This document shows positions 24,617 to 35,842 of a stretch of DNA of 64,000 bases, in pieces; position 1 is the first letter of the stretch, and every line of letters begins with the position of its first letter. Below the pieces are notes generated by a model. It saw only the letters and a program-made list of their open reading frames with translations, was not told where the DNA came from and did not search any database. The stretch comes from Epiperipatus broadwayi. Lineage: Eukaryota; Onychophora; Udeonychophora; Euonychophora; Peripatidae. A program made the translations under genes and the position numbers. Location: assembly GCA_028023455.1 (NCBI GenBank), contig JAQFVV010000181.1:2318089-2382088 (forward strand), written 5' to 3'.

Positions 24617-25038
24617 TTAATTATTATAAGTGTACCTTTGAAGGCTTTTGTAATTCTATATTGCAGAGGCTATTACTATATGGTGAAACTGAGTTGAATT
24701 CAGACCCATATAGCTATCTGGTTTGAAAGACTGGATTTGAACCCATTTACATGTCTGAAAAGTTCAGGCTTTCAAAATGATAGTAACGTATTTTATAATT
24801 GCTGACTTTTGAGTTATTATTTTAGATCTAGTTTCTGGAGTCCCAGAGCTCCACTGAGGTGAGCCATAAGCTTGAAACTGATTGGTCTGGAGATAGGGAC
24901 TTTTCAATACAGATTTTGAATTCTTTCTCTTTCAACATTTATAAAATAAAGCTTAATTAGAGCTATTGGTAAGCTCCATCTAACGATCATTAAATGCAAA
25001 CTTAAAAGCAAGTTACGAAATGTATGACTTGTCTTATA
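24613..25038 (+). repeat. FB4 repeat, copy 2
   Basis: Direct copy of 23806-24250 with scattered substitutions, ending just before a (TA)n run. The two FB4 copies flank the palindrome at 24302-24616, so the arrangement is repeat-palindrome-repeat. Confidence 0.8.
24839..24903 (+). ncRNA. Hammerhead-like motif (FB4 copy 2), one core change
   Basis: CTGAGGT (24854-24860), helix II GAGC/GCTT with loop CATAA, GAAA (24874-24877), short helix III ACTGATTGGT, then C17 at 24887. Helix I pairs as CTCCA/TGGAG plus outer AGTCCC/GGGACT. Everything fits a type I hammerhead except A9, which is U, as in copy 1. The change therefore predates the duplication. Likely inactive. Confidence 0.6.
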
Positions 25039-25059
25039 TATATATATATATATATATAT
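25039..25059. repeat. (TA)n microsatellite
   Basis: A short TA run separating FB4 copy 2 from the candidate LTR. Confidence 0.85.
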
Positions 25060-25902
25060 TGTAACAGAATTACAAACAAAGAAGGTGTATTTCTTATTTT
25101 TATTTATATATAATAATAAGTTCTTTAATTCAAAAATTGCATTCCTTCAGCTACCGCAAGCAGAGAGAACATACGGACATAAACACGTCTATATCCATAC
25201 TTGACCGAACCTGTAACTATACGGGTATAGCCCCAGGTTATTTTTCCCTGTCAACTGTCTCTCGACTGCTGTAAGATTTACAGAGCTATAGCACTTGGAT
25301 ATTTATAAATTTAAATGGGATCAAAATACTGCACCACCCACCTCATGTGTTAATTCAGTACTCAAAATGAGTAATAATTATTTCCCAAACCCTATGAATA
25401 TATTACTGTTTGGAGTGGTGAAGAACGAGACGAAACAGATTTAAATCAATAAGAAAGATTTAATATAATAAATTAAACAACAACAAAAAACACTTTAAAT
25501 CATTTACACACAATAAACAAATTTATGCTATAATGCTATGATTAAAAGATATATAAAAAAAGATCCTATAAATGATTATACATTTATAGTGGTCACTCGG
25601 TGTATATAAAAAAAGTTAAACAATGTCTGTATCATTCAAATTAAAAATTTGGCAATTGTCTAAATTAAAGATATGTGCACATATAAAATGTAAAGGTGTA
25701 GTATACGTATTTTACCTAGGTTTATTGAGTCTCTGAAGTAAGTTGAAGTCCTGCTGACTGCCACGTGGAATTCCTCCACTTCTTTAGCAGGGAACGGTCA
25801 CCCTTAGGTTGGATTTTGGGTTGTGGAAACTCCTCCATATAAGAACATCAAGGACATGGCATAACGAACCCTCTGGCAGGTGCTATGTTGGCAGTTGTTA
25901 CA
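25060..25902. mobile_element. Candidate solo LTR
   Basis: An 843-base block starts TGTAACAGAATTAC and ends CAGTTGTTACA, so it has TG...CA ends extended to TGTAAC/GTTACA, the same six bases as the LTR at 55.5-57.6 kb. It is richer in G+C than its surroundings and has a TATATAAA box near 25604. No matching target duplication is visible (ATAT on the left, TGTA on the right), and the G+C-richer sequence continues to about 26.0 kb, so the right end is uncertain. Confidence 0.3.
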
Positions 25903-26679
25903 TGTAGATGGAACCATTAGAGCACGGTGAGTCTGAATCGACCAGCGATCGTGATGGCCCTTAGCCCTCCATTCTTGATGCATTACCGATGTTATAAATC
26001 ATAATCTTGTTCATTTAATGATTCCTTCTAACGTTGGAGTTCTTCCACTTTGTGTCTGGTTTTTTTTTTGTTGGTTTGTTGGTTTTTTTTAAACTTTTTA
26101 AAAGATTCTTAGGTTTGTGTTTCTCCCGATTATTTCTGCTTATTATTGGAGCAGTGTTTCCACCAACGTCTCAACAAGAAGTCTCTCCTCTACTAAAATT
26201 TTTTAATTAAAAAAATTCCACAGTCCTTTGTCCTTTTGATTCTTTGTTTTTAGCTTTTATTCACACCTTTCTTTTCTTAATGCGCCTTCGGTCATTTATA
26301 TAGAGTTACTTTTACACAATCTCGTAGCACTATGTACATTTATTTCTTATTTCATCTTTTCTTTTCCTTTACTTCAACAGATTTTTAATAAATGTTTTTA
26401 TTTTATTTTATGTTGACAAGCATTATTATTGCTGTCTTTATCATACTTCATATATACTCCATACATGCATTTCATTTTATCATCAAATGTGTAATTTTAT
26501 GACCCAGATCCTTATCTTTTGGTCATGTTTTAAAATTCTATTTTACTCTGACTTAAATCCTTTAAACTTTACCTTTTTTTCAAAATCAAATTTTAGTTTG
26601 TCTTTCATTTATATTTCTTGTCTTTCATTTATATTTCTGTATCACTATTAATTTTTCTAATATACAATTTCAATGTTTA
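25903..26679. other. Mixed-composition then T-rich DNA
   Basis: The first 120 bases are fairly G+C-rich and may belong to the preceding element. The rest is T-rich with no open frame or repeat recognised. Confidence 0.4.
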
Positions 26680-26960
26680 TAAATCAGCATTTATTTTTTA
26701 TAGCGTCTGTATACAATTGTAATCACATTAATATCGGCTTTTTCAAACCAAATTGTGCAAATGCTTTTTGCGAGTGTTAAATAACAAATGAATACCTTGT
26801 ATGGGTCAGAGGGTATTCATTTGTTATTTAGCAATAAAAGGAATCCTCTTGTTACAATTTGGTTTCAAATAGCTGATATGAATGCGATCTACAATTGCTG
26901 GTACAGAAGGTGTCTATAAAACAGTCACTTCTGAATTACTATATATATGACTTAATTTCA
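26680..26960. repeat. Inverted lead-in to the 338-bp tandem array
   Basis: The reverse complement of the array's GGTATTCATTTGTTATTTA ... TATACAGACGCTATAAAAAA segment occupies about 26680-26800, then the sequence turns back into array orientation. So the array starts as a palindrome arm. The centre holds a CTTGTATGGGTCAGAGGGTA block. Confidence 0.8.
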
Positions 26961-27925
26961 GTTGGAATGACGTTCCAGTAAATTCTAGTAAATTTCATCA
27001 GCATCATTCCATTCATAAGTAATCATATAGTAATATCAACAGTGACTGTTCTATAGTCACACCTTCTGTGCCAGTACTTGAGATTTGCACATTCATATAA
27101 ACTATTTCGAGTCGAAGTAATACAGATGACTCCTTTTCATTGCTGCATAACAATTCTATACCTTGTATGGGTCAGAGGGTATTCATTTGTTATTTAACAC
27201 TCGCAAAAAGCATTTGCACAATTTGGTTTGAAAAAGCCGATAGAATGTGATTACAATTGTATACAGACGCTATAAAAAATAAATGCTGATTTATATATAT
27301 GATTAATTTCAGTTGGAATGACGTTCAGTAAATTCTAGTAAATTTCATCAGCATCATTCATTCATAAGTAATATATAGTAATTCAAAGTGACTGTTCTAT
27401 AGTCACACCTTCTGTGCCAGTACTTCAGATTTGCTCATATATAAATATTTGAGTCGTAGTAATAAGATGATTCCTTTTATTGCTGCATAAATTCTATATC
27501 TTGTATGGGTCAGAGGGTATTCATTTGTTATTTAACACTCGCAAAAAGCATTTGCACAATTTGGTTTGAAAAAGCCGATAGAATGTGATTACAATTGTAT
27601 ACAGACACTATAAAAAATAAATGCTGATTTATATATATGATTAATTTCAGTTGGAATGACGTTCAGTAAATTCTAGTAAATTTCATCAGCGTCATTCATT
27701 CATAAGTTATATATAGTAATTCAAAGTGACTGTTCTATAGTCACACCTTCTGTGCCAGTACTTCAGATTTGCTCATATATAAATATTTGAGTCGTAGTAA
27801 TAAGAGGATTCCTTTTATTGCTGCATAAATTCTATATCTTGTATGGGTCAGAGGGTATTCATTTGTTATTTAACACTCGCAAAAAGCGTTTGCACAATTT
27901 GGTTTGAAAAAGCTGATATGAATGT
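26961..27925 (+). repeat. Tandem array of about 338-bp units
   Basis: Three consecutive copies start with GTTGGAATGACGTTC at 26961, 27312 and 27650 (steps of 351 and 338). Each holds a GTGACTG-TTCTATA-GTCAC-type hairpin, a GGGTATTCATTTGTTATTTA block and a TTTGGTTTGAAAAAGC block. Units 2 and 3 are almost identical and unit 1 has small insertions. This is a satellite-like expansion of a foldback element. Confidence 0.9.
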
Positions 27926-29509
27926 AATTTCAATGTTTGTAACTTTAATTATTTTTTATTTCACAAAATCTTGACTTTAGAGGGTAAAAGATAAGAATCT
28001 TTTCGACTCTAATTCCCTCTCTTTTATTAATTAAAACATTTCTTTCTTCGTAATTTTTAAACTCACTTGTTAGTATTCCAAAACACAATATTTAATATTA
28101 TTTAAATGTCAAATGTCTATATGTGTGATCGCAGTATGTGCGATAATTACAATATATATATTATTTACAGAATGTTAAGAAAAATATTATTTTTCACATT
28201 CTCACATCTATAAAAAAATAGCTTTCTAGGTTTAAATCTGTTTAACAACTTGGATTTTAAATAAAAGAGGATCTCTTTCACTTCAACAAAAAACTCAACC
28301 AAAGAATTATTATATATCAATGGAAAACTTGTTTAGTCTTAGAGGGATTGTTAATTAGTAGTAATTGATAGTTTTTTTATTAACATGAAAAGGCCAAAGT
28401 TATTTATGATTCCATGGATATAATCTCCTTGTCCTTATTTCTGTTCTTTATTATAATAATAACTCATAAAAATATTTAATTCGATATATATATATATATA
28501 TGTCTTGAGTATATAAATGAAGATGTAATATTCATGCATATTCATATTGAAATAATGGTATACATGGGTATATGTATATATTTTTGCTTTTATGTTGAAA
28601 ATAATTATATGCATGCTCATTCTTTATATTTTGATATTATGAACATTGCAGTGAAAGTCCTGGTTTGCAATAGAGAGATATAGCAAAAGTTCTTTCTTGG
28701 CAAATTAAGTCTTTCTCTTTCTTTTTCCCCTTTTAACATTGTTATTTAGCTTTTTATTATTTGAAATATATATTTTTCATTGGATCACCAGATTCATTTG
28801 AATTTGCTTCAATAACAATTTTTATGTTATGGTTCATGATAAAAACTCCAGAGTAACAAAAACCACATATTTTTTTGATTTTTTAAATTTAATAATTAAT
28901 AGTTAACAAGACAATTTACAGATCTATGATATTATGGTATATTCTAGTGGTACTGCTATCACTCATTTGTGGCTATCTTTAATAATATTTTGTCAATTTT
29001 GCTTTTATTTGTTGGTAAATATGGGAAATAAAGCAGGTATTGATATATTATATCAAAAAAATTTCAAAGATGTTAATAGTCTGCCAAAAAATACTATAAA
29101 TGACATGATCAAAGCATAGAACATCATTGATTGATAAATTCTTTGATATTGGGTATGTAAACAAAATTTGTAAACTGAGCTTTGATTGTTATTAACCCCA
29201 GTTTGCTTTTCATGAATTATTTCATTTTTAACCAATTTGCCCTTTGGTGAATTTTTTCATAAGTATTATATATTAAAATGCATATATTACCGTATATTTT
29301 ATTATATAAAATTTTTTCTAAAAAAATTACACTAGAAGGTGGGTAATTCAAAATTCCTGCTCTTAGAATAGACATAATCCCCACCCTGACATGTTTGTTG
29401 CCAAGGCTGTAAAACATTCAGCATTTTATGACATTGTTTAAAGAAAATAGTTCCAATGACCAAAAACATGTTTATTTGCCAATATATTTTGGTTTTAGAT
29501 GTTTTTTAC
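27926..29509. other. AT-rich DNA, nothing recognised
   Basis: Short open frames near 28435, 28934 and 29217 are low-complexity. An AT run lies at about 28486-28500. No element ends or RNA genes were identified. Confidence 0.45.
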
Positions 29510-30037
29510 AATAATTTATACTATATTTATTAGATATCAAGAAATATAAATTATTAATAACTTATTTTAAATTGAAATATTTTATTTTCAAAAATATAAC
29601 ATTATATTAGCAGTCAATGTAAATATGGCCTGAAGCAATTTACAGATTAGCTTCTATATAAGCAATCTACTTATACTTATGAGTATGAAAATTTTGCAAT
29701 AAATATTCAAATACTTTACATTTTTAAAGCATAATTTGTTAGATATAAGAGAAATATGGATGTTTAAAAATAATAAGAAATATTTTGTTGATTTTGTAAA
29801 CTGAAAATAATTCTTCTAGAAACAATGATGTCTAAACTCTTTATTTTGATTATGATCTCATTTTTTAATATTTACAGAAACAAAATGTGAACATTTAAAA
29901 TTTATTTCAGTAGTATACAAAAATATCTATCAAATGAAGTCAAATTTATTATTTTCTGATAAGTAATAATCATTTAATCATATATTTTACATTAATTTGT
30001 GAGACAAAGAAAAACATCAGAAAATGTTAAAATGTGA
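29510..30037 (-). repeat. Diverged dispersed repeat, partner of 4597-5125
   Basis: Reverse-complement match to the copy near 4.6-5.1 kb over roughly 525 bases, with the same order of blocks. Both copies lack coding frames, so this is an unclassified old repeat. Confidence 0.7.
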
Positions 30038-30286
30038 TAGTCTTAAAAATACATGTTATATTTTTTGTAGTTTATTTAAATATTATAGTAGTAATTAAAA
30101 AAGAAATATTTTGAGGTTTACACTAGATTATTTTTAAATATGTATCATTTTTAAACTTAAAAATTCATAATAATGGTAAAAGTAAACCACAATCAGTTAA
30201 ACTCTGTTAAACATCATATTACAAATCTTTTGTGATATTTTGATAGTTAGAAATAAAATTTTAAATTTTATAATATCTTTATGATG

Positions 30287-30390
30287 ACTTAACAATATTT
30301 TTATTTTATTTTTTCATATGTCAAATGTCTTGTTCAGGAAGTGAACCTGGGCCAACCATTAGGCCACCAATGCTTGACAACTTAACAATA
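30287..30390 (-). mobile_element. tRNA-derived SINE lacking the anticodon arm
   Basis: Minus strand: leader GTCAAGCATT, A-box-like TGGCCTAATGG, then directly the B-box part GGTTCACTTCC and the CTTTGACATATG-type tail. The anticodon stem-loop present in sister copies is missing. An 11-base duplication ACTTAACAATA flanks it (30287-30297 and 30380-30390), which shows the deleted form was itself inserted or formed within an insertion. Confidence 0.75.
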
Positions 30391-31246
30391 ATTTATTTAA
30401 GTTTTACAAATGAAGTTCAATCAACAACAGTTTGGTTAAATTCATTTTTTTACTTGTCTATGCAGTGATCATTCAATAAAAAAAGGTAATTATTCTAGTT
30501 ATGTATTTCACTTTATCATTATTTTATCTATATTTGGAAAGTTTAAATATGATTTTTAGAATGTTTTTTTATTTGTAAAGTTACATTTCTAACAAATGAA
30601 GTCCAATATATTGAATTTTTGTATAGAATAATGATTTACAAAATAAAATAAAATTTTGAACTATTAACTCAAAATACCACTAGGAGATTATGCAAAAAAT
30701 GTTAAGACAAGGAAAGGTTAATGAAATAAAACATAAAAAATATGCAAATGTAATTTGTAATAAAAATTCAGAAATAAGCAGAGGTTTTAATTCCTATGTT
30801 CAATAATAAACATAAAATACAGAGAATGGAGCAAATAGGCAAATTCAAAATTTTTAGTAAAAAGTTTTTATAAGTAAAGATGTATATTTTAATTTTACCT
30901 TAGAGATTGAGTAAATATGATTGATTTATAATTTGTAATAAAAGGGATTCAGAAATAAATATATTTTTACTTTAAGTTCAGTATCAGTTAATTATGAAAA
31001 TGAAACAGAGATTATAATAAATATGGCAAATTTTGAAATTAATTAATTATTATTATTAGAATATAGAAGAAACAACCATTACATAAAATTTTGTTTATGG
31101 ATTTAGTTTTTCAATTGAGTTTTTCTATTTTTTCTTTATTTATATAGTATGGATTAGATATGTAATTGGTACTGATAATATCCAGGGTGAAATCTAAGAA
31201 TGAACCCTCTAAACTATTGTTTAATATATTTTACATAATTCTCTAT

Positions 31247-31800
31247 GTATAAGACAGGCTTTAACCTGTATAGAATGTGGCTTGAAAATTTTTATGATAG
31301 TCAAGCAATATTATTTTCCCGCTGGAGGGACCTCCCAAACCATGACACATGATAATGACTTTTATAAAGATAAGAGTGGCCATCTTATCTTTAATCTAAA
31401 TTTCTACTTATATAGGCCAATCTGAAGCATCGTGATCTGGGACCATGAAGTTGTTGTTCTCTTCATTGATTAAGTCCACAATTTCCTTTACCAATTAATC
31501 TTCACAAAGTTTTGTGATTTACAGTGAGTTAATGTTGCGATCTTAATACTGGAAAATCTATAAACTATTGTAGAGTTGTAATTATAATTTTGTTGAGTGC
31601 ACAGGAAGTATATGTAAATAAGACAGGCTTTAACCTATATCGTATGCCCTTTGAAATCAGCAAAATAATATTGCTTGACTATTATAAATTTCAAGGTGCA
31701 TTTGATACAGGTTAAAGCCTGTCTTATAAGTATTTACATGCACTTCCTGTGTGCTCAACAAAATTATAATTACAACTCTATAATACTCTATTATAAATGT
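31247..31800. repeat. Foldback family with a GACAGGCTTTAACCTG end
   Basis: A palindrome at about 31565-31795 has arms of about 100 bases (outer GAGTTGTAATTATAATTTTG, inner GACAGGCTTTAACCT). A partial extra copy of the inner part lies at 31247-31310. No hammerhead core was found. The sequence between (31310-31560) is unassigned. Confidence 0.75.
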
Positions 31801-31858
31801 GATTGTTTTTACTAGAAAAATAGTTTAAAAAGTAATGGGAATGAAAATAGTATTTATA

Positions 31859-32068
31859 TATTGCTTTAAGTAATTTGGGAAAAGCATTTGATTTAGTTAA
31901 TCAAGAAGATTTGTATGAAAGCTTGAAAATAGCTGGTGTTTATTGAAATTTATTCATATGGTATAGCTGTTTCATGATGACGTTAAATAACAATATTGTT
32001 TCTGATTGTGTAAGTCTAAGTAAGGTTTTTGAAATGATAACTGACCTTAAACAGGAGAGTTTTGTGTT
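31859..32068 (+). pseudogene. Jockey/CR1-like LINE reverse transcriptase scrap
   Basis: The frame reads LGKAFDLVNQEDLYESLKIA (RT catalytic Asp block, D-x-x-K-A-F-D-x-V type with the first Asp lost), then WYSCFMMTLNNNIV, then ITDLKQESF in place of the G-x-x-Q-G block. One stop codon interrupts it. This RT differs from the LINE at 16-21 kb, so a second LINE lineage is present. Too short to assign further. Confidence 0.6.
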
Positions 32069-32372
32069 TGTTGTTGTTGTTTTAATTTTTTTAAATTTTT
32101 GTGACAATAGTTTCTAAATAATATATAGATAATCTCAAATAGCTGACATTAGTAGGTTTAACTGGTGGAAGTCAATTAATAGAAAGAACTATTAACTTCC
32201 GTCTTTTTGTTATTTAGAATTGCAGCATGACCATTATTGGGTCATTTTAGGCAAGCAGCTAAGGATCTCCTTCTCATTTTTAATTACTTAGATTACTAAA
32301 GAATTAGTTTAATAATTAATGTTAAAAATCAAATGCTTTAGTAGAAGGAGAGATGAAAGGCACTTAACAGGT

Positions 32373-32496
32373 TAGCTTTGGGTAGTTTTTTTCTTATATG
32401 TCAAAGCATTGACTGGGAAGTGAACCCAGGCCAGCTGCTTGGAAGGCAGCTATGCTAACTGCTAGGCCACCAATGAGTGACTAGATTTGGGTAGTT
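32373..32496 (-). mobile_element. tRNA-derived SINE with 15-bp target duplication
   Basis: Minus strand: CATTGGTGGCCTAGCAGTTA (A box), anticodon-arm region GCTGCCTTCCAAGCAGC, B box GGTTCACTTCC, and an extended acceptor strand CAATGCTTTGAC. Flanks TAGCTTTGGGTAGTT (32373-32387) and TAGATTTGGGTAGTT (32482-32496) differ at one base. The body is only about 94 bases, essentially a tRNA-like sequence plus a short A-rich tail. Confidence 0.85.
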
Positions 32497-32599
32497 GTTA
32501 GTTTAAAATGACAGCTCAATAGAAAGCTAATAGCTTTTTAATAAAAGATAACTTTAATATTGAGATTTTAATGTGGTGTTATTGGATTTAACATGTTCC

Positions 32600-33586
32600 A
32601 TCATTATGGTGATGAAATGCGATGCACTATAATTTCTCCTTATTTGGAGTCATAAATCTCTCCGCCACTATGCCCAGAGAAACCTGTTAGTCACTTCATC
32701 TTTCTTTTTCATTCCCCACCCTAAGTTTTTCCCATATTCTGCTCTATCCTGCTCCATCCCATTTCCACAACATAATCTTTGTCAACCCCATGGCCTTTAA
32801 ATCTAAATCCCCCTTATCTTTTCCCAAACCCACCATAAAAAACAAGAACCCACTATCTGAATAATCACTTTGTTTATATTTATTCGTCCACTACTTCATT
32901 ATTTGTACCCTTTATGCTTGCAGGCATTTACAGTCAATTAACAGATGTCTAATATTTTCTATGCCTCCCTTACACAACTTGCAGATTAAATCATTCACAT
33001 TTTTTCATTTACATATATATTCCCTTGTTGCTAAAGATCCTGGTCAAGCCTTAAACAGTAAACTACTTTCCTTGCTATTATCATAAATTAACTCACACCC
33101 AATATTCTATTTATTTCTTTATATATCGAAACTCTTTTTACTCTCCATACTAGTTCTCCATCATTCTAACTCCCTATTCTTTATTAATGCATTTAATCTT
33201 CTATCTCATTTTTTGCCACTATAACACTCAACAATTCTCCTAATACAATCATCCCATCTTTTGTATAAGTATGCTGACATAAATTCTTTATCCAAATCGT
33301 CTCCATACCATATTACCTTTCTTACCCTTCATATTGCCTTCTCTTTATTCATAATCCCATTAAACTCTATTTGACTATTCTCTTATTATCCATAAATTGC
33401 AATGTACTGAACATTTTCATTTTGCTTTTTGCATCTCTCATATAAAAACTTCACCATCTCATTTCTCCTTGAATTGCCTTCTTTGCCATCCACACATCTG
33501 CATCTAATGTATGTCTTCCTACTTCGCTTTGTATTTTTTCTAGGTAATTTAACACCCTTTACAAACACATAACGCATTGTTATCAC
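32600..33586 (-). mobile_element. LINE copy C, 5'-truncated
   Basis: A third copy of the 16-21 kb LINE family, minus strand, covering the thumb and C-terminal region. The cysteine-rich tail is decayed (segment near 32950-33000) and there are several frameshifts. The 3' end lies near 32600 with a degenerate ATGGTGATGAAATG tail. The 5' truncation is near 33586, in the same part of the protein as KRILDYLKK of the full copy. Confidence 0.85.
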
Positions 33587-33777
33587 AGTTATTTAACTAA
33601 ATTGTATACAGCGCTTCAGTCGGCTACCTTTAATGCTTAGAAATGAGATATAGAAATGTAATGGCAACATCAGTTTGACTTAAATATCTTAGTTAATTAA
33701 TATTTTTTTGTCTAGTTATCTTGATTCAAATTAACGTTTTATGTAATATCTTGAATATGTAGAAAAACGTGACTCTT

Positions 33778-33882
33778 TTTTTTCTCATGTGTCCTAGCAT
33801 CAGCCGGGAAGTGAACCCGCTAACCTGAGACAACTGCTTGTAAAGCAGCCGTCGCTGACCTCTCGACCACCAATGCTTGACG
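33778..33882 (-). mobile_element. tRNA-derived SINE, Val-like anticodon loop
   Basis: Minus strand: GTCAAGCATTGGTGG leader, A box TGGTCGAGAGG, anticodon arm GCTGC-TTTACAA-GCAGT (TAC in the anticodon place), B box GGTTCACTTCC, then CGGCTGATGCTAGGACACAT and an A run. The A/T tail and similarity to duplicated-site copies make it a SINE and not a working tRNA gene. Target duplication is unclear. Confidence 0.8.
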
Positions 33883-34244
33883 ATACTTTTTATATTTTAA
33901 AGTTGACAGTTTTTCAACTTTTTATATATGATGATGTTGAATTTATAATTGAAAATCGAATGTTTATTTGAATGAATATGATTTTCCAAAAAAATATTTT
34001 ATTGTAAAACTTGAATAGGTATTTTTGTGGAACAATAACATTTCATTTACAAGTAATAACTAAAACACAGGCTTATTTATACCTGTGTCTATATATATAT
34101 ATATATATATATGTAATATTAGGGTATATATATATATATATATATGTAATATTAGGGTATGATCACAGACTTTCACACGAACCACCACTCTCCACTCCAT
34201 CTAATAACACTGATACACTTAAACACATATATGCTGAAAAGATA

Positions 34245-34305
34245 AATAATCACCAATATACGTATTTCACGCTAAACCAGCAATCATCAGTTGGTCCAGA
34301 TTATC
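34245..34305 (-). ncRNA. Hammerhead ribozyme motif (FB2, left arm)
   Basis: Minus strand: CTGATGA (34284-34290), helix II TTGCT/AGCGT with loop GGTTT, GAAA, palindrome ATACGTAT as helix III, then A17. Helix I: inner ACCAA/TTGGT, a three-base bulge on the 5' strand, outer GATAATC/GATTATT. A bulge in helix I facing loop II is typical of natural hammerheads with tertiary contacts. Weak point: the first helix II pair is U-U. Confidence 0.75.
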
Positions 34306-34394
34306 ATCTCTACACATATATAAGTGCTCAGATATAAATTAAAATAGACAATCCTCATATTTTAATGGACAGGCACTTATATATGTGTAGAGAT

Positions 34395-34455
34395 GATAAT
34401 CTGGACCAACTGATGATTGCTGGTTTAGCATGAAATACATATATTGGTGATTATT
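34395..34455 (+). ncRNA. Hammerhead ribozyme motif (FB2, right arm)
   Basis: Plus strand mirror of the left-arm motif: CTGATGA (34410-34416), helix II TTGCT/AGCAT, GAAA (34432-34435), helix III ATACATAT, A17 at 34443. Helix I pairs 34405-34409 with 34444-34448 and 34395-34401 with 34449-34455. The conserved core is complete. The central helix III palindrome has one mismatch relative to the left arm. Confidence 0.75.
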
Positions 34456-34558
34456 TATCTTTTCAGCATATATGTGTTTAAGTGTATCAGTGTTATTAGA
34501 TGGAGTGGAGAGTGGTGGGTCGTGTGAAAGTCTGTGCTCATACCCTAATATTACAAGT

Positions 34559-35842
34559 AATGTAAAGATTATTTTAAAAATCTTTTAAAAATATAAAATA
34601 TTAAATTTTTTGTTGTGACGATATTGCTGTGAATAGAAGAATATAAGGTAAAAAGACATTTAGGCAAAATATAAATGTTTTTTTTTTTTTTTAGGTTAAA
34701 AAAAAGATTGTTGCAAAAATTAAAAGTCAATATATATGCATATATGTATGAATAAGTTGTTTTTCATCAAGTCATTTCGAATTGTGTTAAAATCACGCAT
34801 ATGTGTATACACACACGTACAGATATTAAGAAAAAAGAAAGTAGAGAAATTGACAATGAAAAAGAGTTTCTTTTATTTCAAAATAAAATGTAATTTTCCT
34901 TCATACGTGAAAGTATTTTCGTTAATTGAATTTAGATGTAATAATGGATTGTCTTAAAGTTACAAAACACAAAAATAATATTAATATTTCCTTTTCCTAA
35001 TGAACTTTTAGAATTATCACTTTGTTACCAATTCTTTTCCACTAGAGCTTTGATCGGTAACCAATCTGGTTATTGGTTTAATGGATAAATGTAATCTAAT
35101 TGGATTTTCCGCTGTTGACAAGCCAGCAGGGAAAATCACATTTCTTGATTTCCGAGGATAAACAAAAAGCCTATAGGAAGTTAATACTAAAAAGTATATA
35201 ATCCAGGAAGAAGGTCTAGTCACTTTTAAAATATTAATTCTCTTAATTCTTTAAATAAAAAGTTTTTAAACAATATGCGATTGAAACTTTATCAAAACAA
35301 GACTATTTTAAGCTTAATTATAAATTTTTTATTATTTTCTGTTCTTAATATATAGATAATTAAGTAATTCTTATTAACAAAAGTGATTATATTAACACTT
35401 CATTATTTTAAGTATTTAATTTTCATTCTATTACTCTTATTAAGGTAATTAATATTCACGCAATGAGTAATATAATATTAAAAATATTCAATCTAAGTAT
35501 TTTTTTCTTAGAAAAGAAATTTAAAAAATAAATCAACGTTTATAATAAATAGCGAGATCTTAATAAAATAATTACAGTATATAGTTAATTCCTCAAAAAA
35601 GTCTGTCAATATTTGAATATTGAAGTACCTGGTTAAACTAAGACGTATTTTTTAATTATTATTCTGAAAATCAATCCCGAAACTTTTAGCTTTTTAAACT
35701 ATCATTATATCATTTTCTAAACAATACAAGACATGACAATTGCAATAATATTAAGATATATGTAACAGATTTATTTTATTTTCTCAAACACCTTACGAAT
35801 AAAAAGCCTATCCAGTTTTTTTAAATAATTACCTTTTTTTTG
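34559..35842. other. AT-rich DNA, nothing recognised
   Basis: Frames near 34736 and 35017 are short. The latter (minus strand, near 35017-35223) has somewhat mixed composition but no motif I recognise. No repeat ends were found. Confidence 0.4.

Larger units (their letters stand above)
34126..34558. repeat. FB2 foldback element, both arms
   Basis: Arms of about 200 bases from TGTAATATTAGGGTATGATC (left) to its complement (right), nearly perfect. Internal blocks are CAGACTTTCACACGAACCAC, a TAAATAATCACCAATATACG block and the hammerhead region in each arm. The centre (34315-34365) is AT-rich. A (TA)n run precedes it. It encodes no protein; the 108-codon frame is spurious. Confidence 0.9.

Noticed and set aside
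26961-27925. Hammerhead in the 338-bp array (minus strand CTGATGA and GAACGTC are present)
   Set aside because: One A is missing from GAAA, helix II is followed by extra unpaired bases, and the best pairing (TGGAATGATG with CGTCATTCCA) leaves no place for the UH site.
26680-27925. CRISPR-like array
   Set aside because: Units are 338 bp with no short repeat-spacer pattern, in eukaryotic DNA.
33778-33882. Working tRNA-Val gene
   Set aside because: Good A and B boxes and a TAC loop, but an A-rich tail, an over-long acceptor-like stem and sister copies with target duplications show it is a SINE.
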